NCBI RefSeq assembly: GCF_014336955.1
Contig: NZ_QRAI01000001.1
Coordinates: 1,178,001-1,242,000, forward strand
DNA length: 64,000 nt
DNA from: Saccharophagus sp. K07
GTDB taxonomy: Bacteria; Pseudomonadota; Gammaproteobacteria; Pseudomonadales; Cellvibrionaceae
Reading direction: 5' to 3'
This document shows positions 28,010 through 37,333 of the stretch, piece by piece. How positions within the stretch are numbered: position 1 is the first letter of the stretch; every line of letters begins with the position of its first letter. The notes below the pieces were generated by a model. The model was not told where the DNA came from. It searched no databases and was given only the letters and a program-made list of their open reading frames with translations. The position numbers and the translations under genes were made by a program.

Positions 28010-28399
28010 TCATGCAAAGGTGACGATTTTGTCTGAAGCGACCGCGGCGTCAATCAATTGCCCAAGGCCGGACAGATTGTATTCCGCAGGCAGTGTGATG
28101 GCCTCCCGCTGGTAGCGTTTGCCTTCGGCGGCGTCGATGATTCCTCGTTTTAACGCCGACGCGATGCACACGACTGAGTCGATTTTTTGCTCCGCGATAA
28201 ATGCGCGCCACGCGGCGTAAATATCGGGTTCATCTTGCGGAATAACCGGATTCTGATTGGCAATCGTTACGCCGTCACCATAAAAAAACAGACGGTGGAT
28301 TTTATGTTGCCTGCGAACCAATGCCTTGGCGAATTCCAGGGCGGTAACGGCCGTTGTCAGATTCTGCGGAGAGGTTTGAATCAGCAGGCTAAAAATCAT
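28010..28399 (-). CDS. tusD: Sulfurtransferase complex subunit TusD
   Basis: 129 residues from the ATG at 28399 (GGAG seven bases upstream); an in-frame ATG ten codons earlier lacks support. MIFSLLIQTSPQNLTTAVTALEFAKAL and FFYGDGV are typical of TusD/DsrE, and C78 in IDSVVCIASALKRGI is the persulfide-bearing cysteine, at the same position as in E. coli. It receives sulfur from TusA (not in this window) and heads tusDCBE. Confidence 0.94.
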   Translation of the reverse strand: MIFSLLIQTSPQNLTTAVTALEFAKALVRRQHKIHRLFFYGDGVTIANQNPVIPQDEPDIYAAWRAFIAEQKIDSVVCIASALKRGIIDAAEGKRYQREAITLPAEYNLSGLGQLIDAAVASDKIVTFA

Positions 28400-28508
28400 G
28401 GATTGCTCCGGCTCAAGATTGCGCTTCACACTCGCGAAGTAAAAACCTTAACAGAGCTGAAAATGTGAAGGATATGAAATGAACAGGACAACAACTATGG
28501 AGGGGGAG

Positions 28509-28596
28509 TGGCGGTGGGCTAGGGATTCGAACCCCAGGAACCTCTCGGTTCAACGGTTTTCAAGACCGCCGCTTTCGACCACTCAGCCAGCCCACC
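28509..28596 (-). tRNA. tRNA-Ser (anticodon TGA)
   Basis: 88 nt including an encoded CCA. Acceptor GGTGGGC pairs with GCCCACC, discriminator G. The anticodon stem-loop reads CGGTCTTGAAAACCG with TGA in the loop, the T arm has GGTTCGAATCC, and a long variable arm (about AACCGAGAGGTT) marks a class II serine tRNA. It decodes UCA and related codons. Confidence 0.96.
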
Positions 28597-28608
28597 GGAA
28601 GAGGCGCA

Positions 28609-28636
28609 ATTATACATAGCTTTGCGCCTCCGACAA
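28609..28636 (-). promoter_or_regulatory. Promoter of the tRNA-Ser gene
   Basis: On the minus strand, TTGTCG (28631-28636) and a perfect TATAAT (28609-28614) with a 16-bp spacer lie 12 bp before the mature tRNA. The bases after the -10 are GC-rich (TGCGCC), the discriminator type linked to stringent control. The inverted repeat GAGGCGCAA / TTGCGCCTC (28601-28609, 28622-28630) spans the same site and may also end the rne transcript. Confidence 0.7.
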
Positions 28637-28663
28637 GAGATCATCCCTGATTTTTTTAAAAAA

Positions 28664-31468
28664 TTATCCGACTGAAGCTTCCGAATTGGCGGACGAGTTC
28701 GCCGCCATATTTCCCGCAACCCTTGGGTCATTCGCAGGACGTGGCAATGGACGCGGATTGCGTTCGATGCTGACCGGCAAAGATGTATCCAAAGGACGAG
28801 ATCTGGAAACGGTGTAAGGCACATTGGAAACTTCGGTATGAGTTACCGGCTTCGGATTTGCGCGCGGATCGTTCGCAGGTCGCGTGTACTGTTTTTCCGT
28901 AACACTGGCAATTTCAATCCGACTCTCAACTTCGACTTTGCCATGACCATTTGCATTGCTGCCATTGCCATTTAAAGCAACAACAGGTTCAGCGGGTTCC
29001 GCGGCATCGTTGCTGACAACTTCCTGAGCTACATGCACGCCTTCAACTGGCGTTACGGATTCAACAAATTGCACCTGGGCGGTTTCAGTCGCAACAGTAT
29101 CAACCGCCTCTACGGCAGGGGAGGTATAAGACTGACTTTCCTCCAGAGCTGTTGAATCCGCAATCACCTCGGCAGCAGTTTCTTCTACAGCGACCACAGG
29201 TGATTCGTTCGCAGCGATCGCCGCGTCTTGTACGGGCTGCTCAACCACTGGTGGTTCGAACTTGGGTGCTCCAGCGGACGAGGCCACTTCTTCTGCTTCA
29301 ACCACATTGGCGGTAGTTGCTGTCTCTACGGATGCAACTTCGCCCACTTCCAATCTGGGACCGCGTTGCCGTTCGTTATTGCGCGGCTTGCGGTTTTGGG
29401 GGCGTTTGGCCGGAGCATTGTCGTTGCCCTCGTTAGCAGAGACGGGCGCTAGGGGTTCTTTTGCTACGGATGCTGTCTCTACCGCTGTTGGAGTTGAGGA
29501 TTGTTCATTTCCTTCACCTCTGCGGCGGTTACGACGATTGCGCCCACCGCGATCATTGCGATTGCCACCGTTGCCATTGTTGCGCTGCTGCTCGGTATTT
29601 TCGTTTTCTTTTGCTGCCGCCGCTTCCCGGTTGTAACTCAGGTTGTCGGTGATCTTGTCGCGGTTGCGCGCGTCGCGTGCATCTTTGCGGTCGCGCCTGT
29701 GATGGCGACGATTATCTGCATGCTTTTGTTGGCGAGTTGGTTCTACCTTTTGTGGCTGGCTTGGCTTAAACAAATCCGTAATGGCATTGATGATTTTGCT
29801 CAGTAGGCCTGGACCTGATTTCTGCGCAGGAGCCGCAGCTTCTACGGGGCGCTCAGGAACAGGCATGGCAGGTGTAGAGTGCTGTACGGACGGTTTGGGC
29901 AACTGCACAGTACTGGAACGCGCATCAATTGCTTCTTCCAGCTCTTCTTCGGTGGTGTGGAAAGTGATCTTGTAGCTTTCCTGCACCTCTTCACCCAGAT
30001 CGTCGTCGCGCAAGCGCATGACTTGGTAGTGCGGAGTGACCATATCGGCGTTCGGCAAAATGACGACGCGCGCGTGGTGCCGTTGTTCAATGCTGAGAAT
30101 CGCGTTGCGCTTTTCGTTCAGCAGGAAGGTGCCAACGGTAACCGGAACAATTGCGCGAATTTCCGCGCTGCGCTCTTTTTTCGCTTCTTCTTCAACCAGG
30201 CGCAAAATAGAGAGTGCCAATGATTTGGTGCTGCGAATGGTGCCTTGGCCGGCGCAACGGGGGCAGACTTTGGAGGTGGTTTCTTCCAAGGAAGGGCGCA
30301 AACGCTGGCGCGACATTTCCAACAGGCCGAAGCGTGAGATGCGGCCGATCTGCACACGCGCACGGTCCATGCTGAGGGCTTCGCGCATACGGTTTTCGAC
30401 TTCGCGCTGGTTTTTAACCGGCTGCATGTCGATAAAGTCGATCACGATCAAACCGCCGATATCGCGCAAACGCATCTGCCGAGCGATTTCGTCCGCCGCT
30501 TCCAGGTTCGTGGCAAGGGCGGTTTCTTCGATATCTGCACCTTTGGTGGCGCGTGAGGAGTTGATGTCGATACTGACCAGTGCTTCGGTTACGTCGATCA
30601 CGATAGCGCCACCAGAAGGCAATTTCACTTCACGCTGGAAGGCGGTCTCGATCTGACCTTCAATCTGGAATCGATTGAAGAGCGGAACCGGCTCATCGTA
30701 GAACTTCACCTTATGCTTGTTGTGCGGCATTACACGCTGCATGTAGTCCAGGCAGTCGTTGTAAGCCTCTTTGTTGTCGACGATAACCTCGCCGATATCG
30801 GGGCGCAGATAGTCGCGAATGGCGCGGATAATGACGTTGCCTTCCTGCCACAGGAAGTGCGGGGCTTTGACTTCATCGGCTTGTTTTTTGATGGCGTCCC
30901 ACAGCTGGATCAGGCTGTTAAGGTCCCACTGCAGATCTTCAGCGCTGCGACCGACACCCGCTGTGCGGACTATAACGCCCATACCATTTGGCACTTCCAG
31001 CTGACTCAAGGCGTCTTTCAGTTCACTGCGATCATCGCCATCGATACGTCGGGAAATTCCACCAGCGCGGGGGTTGTTGGGCATTAATACCAAATAACGG
31101 CCCGCCAGGCTGATAAAGGTTGTCAGGGCAGCGCCTTTATTGCCGCGCTCTTCTTTTTCGACCTGAACCAGAACTTCCATACCTTCTTTGATGACATCCT
31201 TGATGCGCGCGCGGCCATCGATGTCTTGGCGGATGAAGTATTCGCGGGAAATCTCTTTGAGAGGGAGGAAACCATGACGCTCAGCGCCATAGTCAACAAA
31301 TGCAGCTTCCAAGCTGGCTTCGACGCGGGTAATTCTTCCTTTGTAGATATTGGCTTTCTTTTGTTCTCTCTGGCGGTCTTCTATATCGAGGTCGTATAAC
31401 CACTGACCATCAACCAAGGCAACCCGTATTTCTTCGGGCTGGGTTGCGTTTATTAACATTCTCTTCAT
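28664..31468 (-). CDS. rne: Ribonuclease E
   Basis: Endonuclease of RNA decay and of rRNA and tRNA maturation, and scaffold of the degradosome. 934 residues. N-terminal catalytic half: [17 protein letters not shown], the S1 domain (about 36-125, [20 protein letters not shown]), the 5' sensor, the DNase I-like domain with [16 protein letters not shown] and DFIDM, and the Zn-link CPRCAGQG. From about residue 520 the protein is low-complexity: a basic arginine-rich segment (residues about 595-690, many R, N and H), then a glutamate- and valine-rich stretch, and a tail with two copies of RPANDPR. The tail thus resembles pseudomonad RNase E, not that of E. coli. The stop lies 68 bp before tRNA-Ser. 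Confidence 0.96.
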   Translation of the reverse strand: MKRMLINATQPEEIRVALVDGQWLYDLDIEDRQREQKKANIYKGRITRVEASLEAAFVDYGAERHGFLPLKEISREYFIRQDIDGRARIKDVIKEGMEVLVQVEKEERGNKGAALTTFISLAGRYLVLMPNNPRAGGISRRIDGDDRSELKDALSQLEVPNGMGVIVRTAGVGRSAEDLQWDLNSLIQLWDAIKKQADEVKAPHFLWQEGNVIIRAIRDYLRPDIGEVIVDNKEAYNDCLDYMQRVMPHNKHKVKFYDEPVPLFNRFQIEGQIETAFQREVKLPSGGAIVIDVTEALVSIDINSSRATKGADIEETALATNLEAADEIARQMRLRDIGGLIVIDFIDMQPVKNQREVENRMREALSMDRARVQIGRISRFGLLEMSRQRLRPSLEETTSKVCPRCAGQGTIRSTKSLALSILRLVEEEAKKERSAEIRAIVPVTVGTFLLNEKRNAILSIEQRHHARVVILPNADMVTPHYQVMRLRDDDLGEEVQESYKITFHTTEEELEEAIDARSSTVQLPKPSVQHSTPAMPVPERPVEAAAPAQKSGPGLLSKIINAITDLFKPSQPQKVEPTRQQKHADNRRHHRRDRKDARDARNRDKITDNLSYNREAAAAKENENTEQQRNNGNGGNRNDRGGRNRRNRRRGEGNEQSSTPTAVETASVAKEPLAPVSANEGNDNAPAKRPQNRKPRNNERQRGPRLEVGEVASVETATTANVVEAEEVASSAGAPKFEPPVVEQPVQDAAIAANESPVVAVEETAAEVIADSTALEESQSYTSPAVEAVDTVATETAQVQFVESVTPVEGVHVAQEVVSNDAAEPAEPVVALNGNGSNANGHGKVEVESRIEIASVTEKQYTRPANDPRANPKPVTHTEVSNVPYTVSRSRPLDTSLPVSIERNPRPLPRPANDPRVAGNMAANSSANSEASVG

Positions 31469-32268
31469 TAGCGGATCTCTGTTAAGAAATCAGCTTTAGC
31501 GAGAAACACCCTCGGAGACAATCGGAGATGGAATGCCGCAGGAAGAAGATAGTGGACCGTTCTTACAGGTGTGATACGCCTTAGAGCACGCACGCCAAAC
31601 CGGCAGCGTCTTGGAAGCTGCAAAGTATGGGTGAGATATCAGCAAGCTAACGGCTCGCTGGATGAATCCTAGGGGATTCAAAAGGTGGCTTAAGGTCTGG
31701 TCTGCTGTCAGTCTTTTCAAACTATTGTCTTCAGTAGGCGGGAGATGCTGGCGTTACGCTGTGCGCAAGTCCTCGGTAGCGTTTCGTTGTGTTTGCAAGA
31801 CGTAATCGACGAAATTTGCATTCACAAGTTGTGCCGGGCTTGGTTTTTATATTGCGGTGCTATTCGCGGAATCTAACCAATACAACTGTGATGATTGCCC
31901 AGGCTCAAGATCTGCTACTCAGATCTCCTTATTCTTCTTGATTTTCTCTTACAGGTGCGCCCTCTAAAGCGCTGATTTCGATCTTTGTTAGTTTTGTCCG
32001 GCCGGATTGCCAGACGCCTTCAACGTTCTTAAGTTGGCCTTTAACAGCGGCCATACGCAGGCTGGAAGTTTCCTCGGAGACGCTTCAGGTTTCGCCAGGT
32101 TATCTTGTGGCAGAAGCGGTGGAGTTCCAGGACCCACGTTTCTGGAATATAGCAGCTCCCTACTTGCGTTTCAATTTGAGATGCGCTGAAGAGAAGTCAA
32201 GACGGAAGTATTCTGCAGGCTTAATGGGCAAGAGCTGGTAAGATGCCGCTTTTTGTTTAGAGGTCACC
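31469..32268. other. 800-bp intergenic region holding the rne leader and the rluC promoter
   Basis: No protein-coding frame here looks real. rne and rluC diverge from it. In E. coli rne has a leader of some 360 nt by which RNase E controls its own mRNA, and the space here would allow the same. A possible minus-strand promoter is TTGAGC (31903-31908), an 18-bp spacer and TGTATT (31879-31884), which would give a leader of about 400 nt; the match is modest. I find no strong promoter for rluC. Confidence 0.4.
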
Positions 32269-33210
32269 ATGTCGTCCCAGGTCCAACTGTTTACCGTAGA
32301 AGCTGATGAAGAAGGGCAGCGGTTGGACAACTATTTGCTGTCGCGCCTGAAAGGGATGCCCAAGTCCGCCTTGTACCGTGTCATTCGCAAAGGGGAAGTA
32401 CGTGTCAACAAGGGCAGGGCTAAGCCGGACAGGCGTCTGCAGGCGGGCGATCTTATTCGTGTGCCGCCATTGAGGTTAAGTGAGCCGCGGGCAGTAGCAG
32501 CTCCGGGCCATTCGCTGGTGCAGTATCTGGAGCAGGCCATTCTCTACGATCAGGACGGATTGCTGATTATTAACAAGCCTGCCGGGCTGGCTGTGCATGG
32601 CGGCAGCGGAGTCAGCATTGGGTTGATTGAAGCGCTGCGGCAAATGCCCGGCAACCACGGTTTCCTCGAATTGATTCACCGCCTTGACCGGGAAACCTCC
32701 GGTTGCGTAATGGTCGCCAGAAAGCGCTCCGTGCTGAAGTATTTTCAGGAGGCGCTGCGCGAGCGGGAAGGAGTGAAAAAGTCCTATCTTGCCTTGGTTC
32801 AGGGGCGCTGGCCGAAAAACACACCAGTTGTCGACGTCCCGCTAAAGCGCTTTCTGCAGAACAATGGTGAACGCATTGTGCGGGTCAATGACGAGGGCAA
32901 ACCTTCGCAGACGCGCTTCGATGTATTGGAAAGCTTCCCTCAGGCAACCTTGGTCAGAGCTTTTCCCATTACGGGGCGCACCCATCAAATTCGTGTGCAC
33001 GCGCTTTACAAAGGTTGTCCGCTGGTGGGTGACGAAAAATACGGTGATACGCCGTTAAACGATCAATTCCGGGCGCTGGGTAGCCGCCGGTTGTTTCTAC
33101 ATGCGGAGCGGTTAGATGTTGTATTGCCGGACGGCAACTCACTATCGGTGGAAGCGCAGCTTCCAGACGAACTGCAAAACCTGCTACTAGAATTACGCAA
33201 ATCCCCTTGA
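32269..33210 (+). CDS. rluC: 23S rRNA pseudouridine synthase RluC
   Basis: Makes pseudouridine at 955, 2504 and 2580 of 23S rRNA in E. coli. 313 residues with an N-terminal S4 RNA-binding domain (about 17-75, RLDNYLLSRLKGMPKSALYRVIRKGEVRVNKGR), then the RluA catalytic fold with D140 in IHRLDRETSG, and later TGRTHQIRVHALYKGCPLVGDEKYG. The setting next to rne is the standard one for rluC. It leads a run with the HAD and S49 genes (10- and 22-bp gaps). Confidence 0.95.
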   Translation: MSSQVQLFTVEADEEGQRLDNYLLSRLKGMPKSALYRVIRKGEVRVNKGRAKPDRRLQAGDLIRVPPLRLSEPRAVAAPGHSLVQYLEQAILYDQDGLLIINKPAGLAVHGGSGVSIGLIEALRQMPGNHGFLELIHRLDRETSGCVMVARKRSVLKYFQEALREREGVKKSYLALVQGRWPKNTPVVDVPLKRFLQNNGERIVRVNDEGKPSQTRFDVLESFPQATLVRAFPITGRTHQIRVHALYKGCPLVGDEKYGDTPLNDQFRALGSRRLFLHAERLDVVLPDGNSLSVEAQLPDELQNLLLELRKSP

Positions 33211-33219
33211 GTGTAATTT

Positions 33220-33849
33220 ATGTTGTTTATCTTCGATTGGGACGGCACTTTGTGTGATTCCACGGGCAAGATTGTGCGTTGCATGCAGCTTGCTGCTCAC
33301 AAGCTAGGTCTGCCAGATTTGCATGACGTGCAGGTCTTGGAAATTATCGGTTTAGGATTGCCAGAGGCGGTCAATCGATTGTTTCCAGGGATTTCCGCGG
33401 CGACGGCGGAAGCACTGAAGCAGGAGTATTCTGAGTTTTTCCTCGAAGATACCACTCCGATGCCGTTTTTTAATGGTGTTGAAGAAACCTTGCACCGATT
33501 GCGTGGCTCTGGCTATCAGCTGGCGATTGCAACTGGCAAAAGTCGCCGAGGGCTGAATCGAATTTTGGAAGACATGGGACTGCAAAACTTTTTTCACGCA
33601 AGTCGCTGCGCCGATGAGACCTGCTCCAAGCCGGATCCCAAAATGTTGCTGGAGTTGTTAACCGAATTCCGGCGACCCGCTGATCAGGCGGTGATGGTCG
33701 GTGATACCGAGTTTGATATGGAGATGGCGCGCCGCGCCGATATGCCGCGCGTTGCGGTAAGTTACGGCGCGCATGCGATTGACCGATTGCGCGCTTACGA
33801 GCCGCGACTCTGCATAGATTACTTCCCTGACATCATGAGCCTTTGTTGA
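33220..33849 (+). CDS. HAD-IA family hydrolase (phosphoglycolate phosphatase-like)
   Basis: 209 residues. The nucleophile motif DWDGTLCDS (first D is residue 6), the ATGKSRRGL threonine motif, the lysine in CSKPDP and GDTEFDMEMARRA are all present. A helical cap between motifs I and II places it in the Gph/YjjG-like group. Substrate unknown. In related genomes this HAD gene always follows rluC. It overlaps nothing and lies 22 bp upstream of the S49 peptidase gene. Confidence 0.9.
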   Translation: MLFIFDWDGTLCDSTGKIVRCMQLAAHKLGLPDLHDVQVLEIIGLGLPEAVNRLFPGISAATAEALKQEYSEFFLEDTTPMPFFNGVEETLHRLRGSGYQLAIATGKSRRGLNRILEDMGLQNFFHASRCADETCSKPDPKMLLELLTEFRRPADQAVMVGDTEFDMEMARRADMPRVAVSYGAHAIDRLRAYEPRLCIDYFPDIMSLC

Positions 33850-33871
33850 ATCGGAGCTTTAGGAGAACCAC

Positions 33872-34855
33872 ATGTGGAGCTCGAATAAAAAATCTCCAAT
33901 TGATGCCAGTGATCCCAACAGGGATTGGCGCCTGCTAGAGGATCTGTTGCGAGATACGTTTAGTGAGCAGAAAAAAACTCGCCGCTGGGGCGTGGTGTTT
34001 AAGCTGCTGACCTTTGTGTACCTCTTTATTTTGCTGGCCATGTTTTTCTCGGCGCGATCCGGCACCGGTATGGCGGTCCCCTATGCCAAGCCACATGTTG
34101 CCGTTGTTCGACTGGAAGGTGTTATTGCTGCTGATAAAGAGGCGAGCGGTGGGCGAATCAATGAAGCATTGCGCAACGCTTTCAAAAGTGAACACTCCAA
34201 AGCTGTTGTTCTTGCCATCAATAGCCCGGGTGGCAGCCCTGTTCAGTCAGGTTATATCTATGACGAAATCCGCCGCTTGAGAACTCTTCACCCTGATAAA
34301 AAAGTGTATGCCGTGATCGCGGATATAGGCGCGTCTGGCGGATATTACGTGGCGTCTGCTGCCGACGAAATTTATGCCGATAAATCGAGTTTGGTTGGCT
34401 CAATTGGTGTGACGGCGTCTGGATTTGGATTTGTGGATGCCATGGAAAAACTCGGCATCGAGCGGCGCCATTTTACGTCGGGTGCACATAAAGCCTTTTT
34501 GGACCCGTTTTCTCCCGTCAAAGAAGATGAGCGACTTTTTTGGCAGGAAGTGTTGCACAACACTCATCAGCAATTTATTGCCGCAGTAAAAGCTGGGCGG
34601 GGTGATCGTTTGGAAATAACGGATGAAATTACTAGTGGTCTTATTTGGAATGGAGAGCAGGCTTTGTCTCTTGGTTTGATCGATGGTTTAGGTAGTGTGC
34701 GGTCTGTCGCACGAGAAATTGTCGGTCAGGAAGAATTACGGGATTACACCATCAAAAATTCGCCGCTGAAAATGTTGTTGGAAGATTTAGGGGTGTCGAT
34801 TGGGCGCGGGTTGGCGATGGTTTTGAAAGAAGATTCTTTCTTGCGCCTGAATTAA
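33872..34855 (+). CDS. S49-family signal peptide peptidase (SppA type)
   Basis: 327-residue inner-membrane protease of the short SppA kind. One membrane helix (about 43-60, FKLLTFVYLFILLAMFF), then the Clp-like fold with INSPGGSP, nucleophile S155 in IGASGGYYVAS and K207 in TSGAHKAFLDP, the 52-residue spacing seen between the Ser-Lys dyad residues of B. subtilis SppA. It degrades signal peptides left in the membrane. AGGAG lies upstream of the ATG. Third gene of rluC-HAD-S49. Confidence 0.92.
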   Translation: MWSSNKKSPIDASDPNRDWRLLEDLLRDTFSEQKKTRRWGVVFKLLTFVYLFILLAMFFSARSGTGMAVPYAKPHVAVVRLEGVIAADKEASGGRINEALRNAFKSEHSKAVVLAINSPGGSPVQSGYIYDEIRRLRTLHPDKKVYAVIADIGASGGYYVASAADEIYADKSSLVGSIGVTASGFGFVDAMEKLGIERRHFTSGAHKAFLDPFSPVKEDERLFWQEVLHNTHQQFIAAVKAGRGDRLEITDEITSGLIWNGEQALSLGLIDGLGSVRSVAREIVGQEELRDYTIKNSPLKMLLEDLGVSIGRGLAMVLKEDSFLRLN

Positions 34856-34862
34856 GCGATAA

Positions 34863-34887
34863 GTGCTGAGTTTTAAAGGCTCAGCAC
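34863..34887. terminator. Hairpin between the S49 gene and maf
   Basis: Perfect 8-bp stem GTGCTGAG / CTCAGCAC with a 9-base loop, placed between convergent stops and including the end of maf. The following bases on either strand are only weakly T-rich, so it is a probable but not strong two-way terminator. Confidence 0.5.
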
Positions 34888-35457
34888 ATCCAATCCTTCG
34901 TCGTTCAGCATCTGCGTTAAAACAATCAGTGGTAATCCAATCAAAGCCGATGGATCTGTGCTTTGTATGGATTCAAACAGGGCAATGCCCAAGCTTTCGC
35001 ATTTAAAACTGCCGGCGCAATAGAGAGGTTCTTCCTTCCTTATATATGCGCGAATTTGCGAGTCACTCAATTGGCGAAAGCGAACCTCTGTATCAATCAC
35101 TTCAACACGTTGCGTTTGTCCGGAGATCAGGGCCGCCGCGGTCCAAAAGTGTACGGTTTTGCCAGAGCAGGCTGTCAGCTGCGCTATGGCGCGCTCCTCG
35201 GTCATGGGTTTACCGAGAAATGTGCCGTTGAGATCGGCTGTTTGATCAGAGCCGATCACCAGACTGTCCGGATGTTGGAGAAAAATCTTTTTTGCCTTGG
35301 CTAATGCCAAGCGACAAGCCAGCTCTTTCGCTGATTCTCCGGGAAGTGGCGTTTCGTCCACGTCGGGAGAGGCGGTCGTAAAAGTCAACCCCAGCTGCCG
35401 CAATTGTTGCTGTCGGTAAGCGGAACTGGAGGCAAGAACCAGAGATGGGGCAGGCAT
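34873..35457 (-). CDS. maf: Maf/YceF-family nucleotide pyrophosphatase
   Basis: 194 residues from the ATG at 35457, chosen because the family begins directly with PxLVLASSSxYR; the frame is open to 35535. Motifs: LASSSAYRQQQL, SPDVDETPLPGE, VIGSDQTADLNG, GKPMTEERAIAQL. The yceF-type members, which sit next to rne, rluC and yceD as here, hydrolyse 7-methyl-GTP and remove it from the nucleotide pool; assignment to that subgroup rests on this context. It is divergent from yceD. Confidence 0.9.
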   Translation of the reverse strand: MPAPSLVLASSSAYRQQQLRQLGLTFTTASPDVDETPLPGESAKELACRLALAKAKKIFLQHPDSLVIGSDQTADLNGTFLGKPMTEERAIAQLTACSGKTVHFWTAAALISGQTQRVEVIDTEVRFRQLSDSQIRAYIRKEEPLYCAGSFKCESLGIALFESIQSTDPSALIGLPLIVLTQMLNDEGLDVLSL

Positions 35458-35550
35458 CGGTATTATTCCGGCACTAAAAACGCTAAAAAGACGAAAATTT
35501 ATCAGGTTTTCTTTGACACTGACTAGGCAAGTCAATATGATTGCGCGCCT

Positions 35551-36084
35551 ATGTCAGACGGCTCATCCAAAAGTATGCTTCCGCGTTATATCGACCCCCG
35601 TAGGTTTTGCCAGCAGGGCGTCGTGCTACGTGGCTTTGCTGCGACTGGAGAGATGCCCAGACTGACGGAACACAATGTAATTGTTGAAAGCGTTCAGGCC
35701 GAATTGGCTTTCGCTATCGACGAGCAGCGTGAAAGATCGGTCAAAGGTAAGTTGGCCGTCAAGACCCAGCTGCAATGTCAGCGTTGTCTGGAGTTGATGC
35801 CGGTAGATCTGGATTGTGATGTCAGTCTTGCTATCGTCCGCGACGAAGAAGGCTCGCGCAATCTGCCCGGAATCTACGATCCCTGGATTGTGGATGGCGA
35901 GGAGACGGATCTGTACGCGCTGATTGAAGAAGAGGTTTTGCTCAATCTTCCGTTTGTGGTCTATCACGAAGACCCCTGTGGCGAATCTGTTGGAAATCCC
36001 GACGCTTTCGCGGAAGAGGGTGAAACGAACAAACAAAATCCCTTTCAGGTGCTTAAACAGCTGAAAGATAAGACGAAAATTTAG
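35551..36084 (+). CDS. yceD: Large-subunit rRNA accumulation protein YceD (DUF177)
   Basis: 177 residues. The DUF177 zinc-type cysteines appear as LQCQRCLELM and PCGESVG, and the acidic VDGEETDLYALIEEEVLLNLPFVVYHED is typical. It is needed for normal 23S rRNA levels and is almost always cotranscribed with rpmF, which starts 42 bp later. The ATG at 35551 or the in-frame ATG eight codons on (MLPRYIDPRRF) may be the start; I keep the longer. Confidence 0.93.
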   Translation: MSDGSSKSMLPRYIDPRRFCQQGVVLRGFAATGEMPRLTEHNVIVESVQAELAFAIDEQRERSVKGKLAVKTQLQCQRCLELMPVDLDCDVSLAIVRDEEGSRNLPGIYDPWIVDGEETDLYALIEEEVLLNLPFVVYHEDPCGESVGNPDAFAEEGETNKQNPFQVLKQLKDKTKI

Positions 36085-36126
36085 GGTCGGGAAGTCCGTT
36101 CCCGATAATTTCCAGGAGAAATTGCC

Positions 36127-36309
36127 ATGGCAGTTCAACAAGACCGTAAAACTCGTTCACGTCGCGGAATGCGCCGCTCGCACGACGCGCTGACTGCAAA
36201 AACCCTTTCTGTTGATTCCACCAGCGGCGAGAAGCATCTGCGTCATCACGTGACTCCCGATGGCTTTTATCGCGGTCGCAAAGTGATCGAGAGCAAAGAC
36301 GAAGAGTAA
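36127..36309 (+). CDS. rpmF: 50S ribosomal protein L32
   Basis: 60 residues, [22 protein letters not shown], the conserved basic start of L32, followed by [17 protein letters not shown]. The four zinc cysteines found in some L32 forms are absent, which marks the zinc-free type. CAGGAG lies nine bases upstream. It sits between yceD and plsX, linking ribosome and lipid synthesis. Confidence 0.97.
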   Translation: MAVQQDRKTRSRRGMRRSHDALTAKTLSVDSTSGEKHLRHHVTPDGFYRGRKVIESKDEE

Positions 36310-36317
36310 GGTAGTCG

Positions 36318-37331
36318 TTGTCATCGCTGGTACATATCGCGATTGATGCTATGGGCGGGGATTCAGGTCCCCGCCTTTGTATTTCTGCAGCACTGAAATT
36401 TGCTGAGCTGAACCCTTCGGTCCAATTGACTTTGGTGGGTGATCGGCAGCAGCTCACGTCTATTCAATCCTCATTGCCTCACCAAATCCAGATTATTCCC
36501 GTGGATGAGCAGGTCAAAATGACTGACCGGCCCAGCAGCGCATTGCGCCACAAGCGCAACTCATCCATGGCGGTTGCCGTGCAAATGGTTGCCGATGGAA
36601 AAGCTCACGCCTGTGTCAGTGCGGGAAATACTGGCGCGTTGATGGCATTCGGACTTCACTTGGTCGGCACTATGCCCGGCATCGAACGGCCAGCCATCTG
36701 CAAAGCGGTGCCGACAAAAACTGGCTCTTGCTGGATTTTGGATCTGGGGGCCAATCTGGAGTGTCATGCGGAAAACCTACGTCAGTTTGCGGTGATGGGG
36801 GATGCTTTGGCGCGAGTGGCAGGCGTGACTGCGCCGCGCGTTGCCCTTTTGAACGTTGGAATCGAGGCGCAAAAAGGCAAAAGCCTGCAACAGGAAGCGG
36901 CACATCTCTTGGAGGGCCAGGACAATTTGAATTTCACCGGGTTTATTGAGGCCGGAGATATTTACCGTGGCGGCGCAGACGTTGTGGTCTGCGATGGATT
37001 TACCGGCAATGTCCTGCTCAAAGCCAGTGAAGGTGTCGCGGATTTGTTGCGCGACTCTCTCAAACAGGCTTTTGTCGGTCATTTGGGTTTTAAGCTGGCG
37101 GCGTGGTTTGCGCGCCCTGTATTGAAAAAATGGGCGGGTCGATACGATCCCGCGCGTTTGAATGGAGCGTCGTTATTGGGATTGAAGGGGATTGTTGTAA
37201 AAAGCCACGGAACGACAACAGAGGAAGGTTTCCTGGCGGCGTTAAACGTCGCCTATGAGCAAGCCTTGAATGGTATCGTCGACCGCATCGCGGCTGCGGT
37301 GGGTCGCAATAACAACACAGAAATGAGGTGA
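36318..37331 (+). CDS. plsX: Phosphate acyltransferase PlsX
   Basis: Makes acyl-phosphate from acyl-ACP, the first step towards phosphatidic acid with PlsY. 337 residues. VHIAIDAMGGDSGPR, KRNSSMAVAVQMVADGKAHACVSAGNTGALMAFG and the C-terminal YDPARLNGASLLGLKGIVVKSHG are family signatures. The start is a TTG at 36318, with AAGG eight bases upstream; the next possible start would remove conserved residues. Its stop is two bases before the fabD ATG, so the two are translationally coupled. Confidence 0.95.
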   Translation: MSSLVHIAIDAMGGDSGPRLCISAALKFAELNPSVQLTLVGDRQQLTSIQSSLPHQIQIIPVDEQVKMTDRPSSALRHKRNSSMAVAVQMVADGKAHACVSAGNTGALMAFGLHLVGTMPGIERPAICKAVPTKTGSCWILDLGANLECHAENLRQFAVMGDALARVAGVTAPRVALLNVGIEAQKGKSLQQEAAHLLEGQDNLNFTGFIEAGDIYRGGADVVVCDGFTGNVLLKASEGVADLLRDSLKQAFVGHLGFKLAAWFARPVLKKWAGRYDPARLNGASLLGLKGIVVKSHGTTTEEGFLAALNVAYEQALNGIVDRIAAAVGRNNNTEMR

Positions 37332-37333
37332 TC

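Noticed and set aside
31496-31720. 74-codon frame on the minus strand upstream of rne
   Set aside because: No ribosome site, no family resemblance, and it lies in the probable rne leader.
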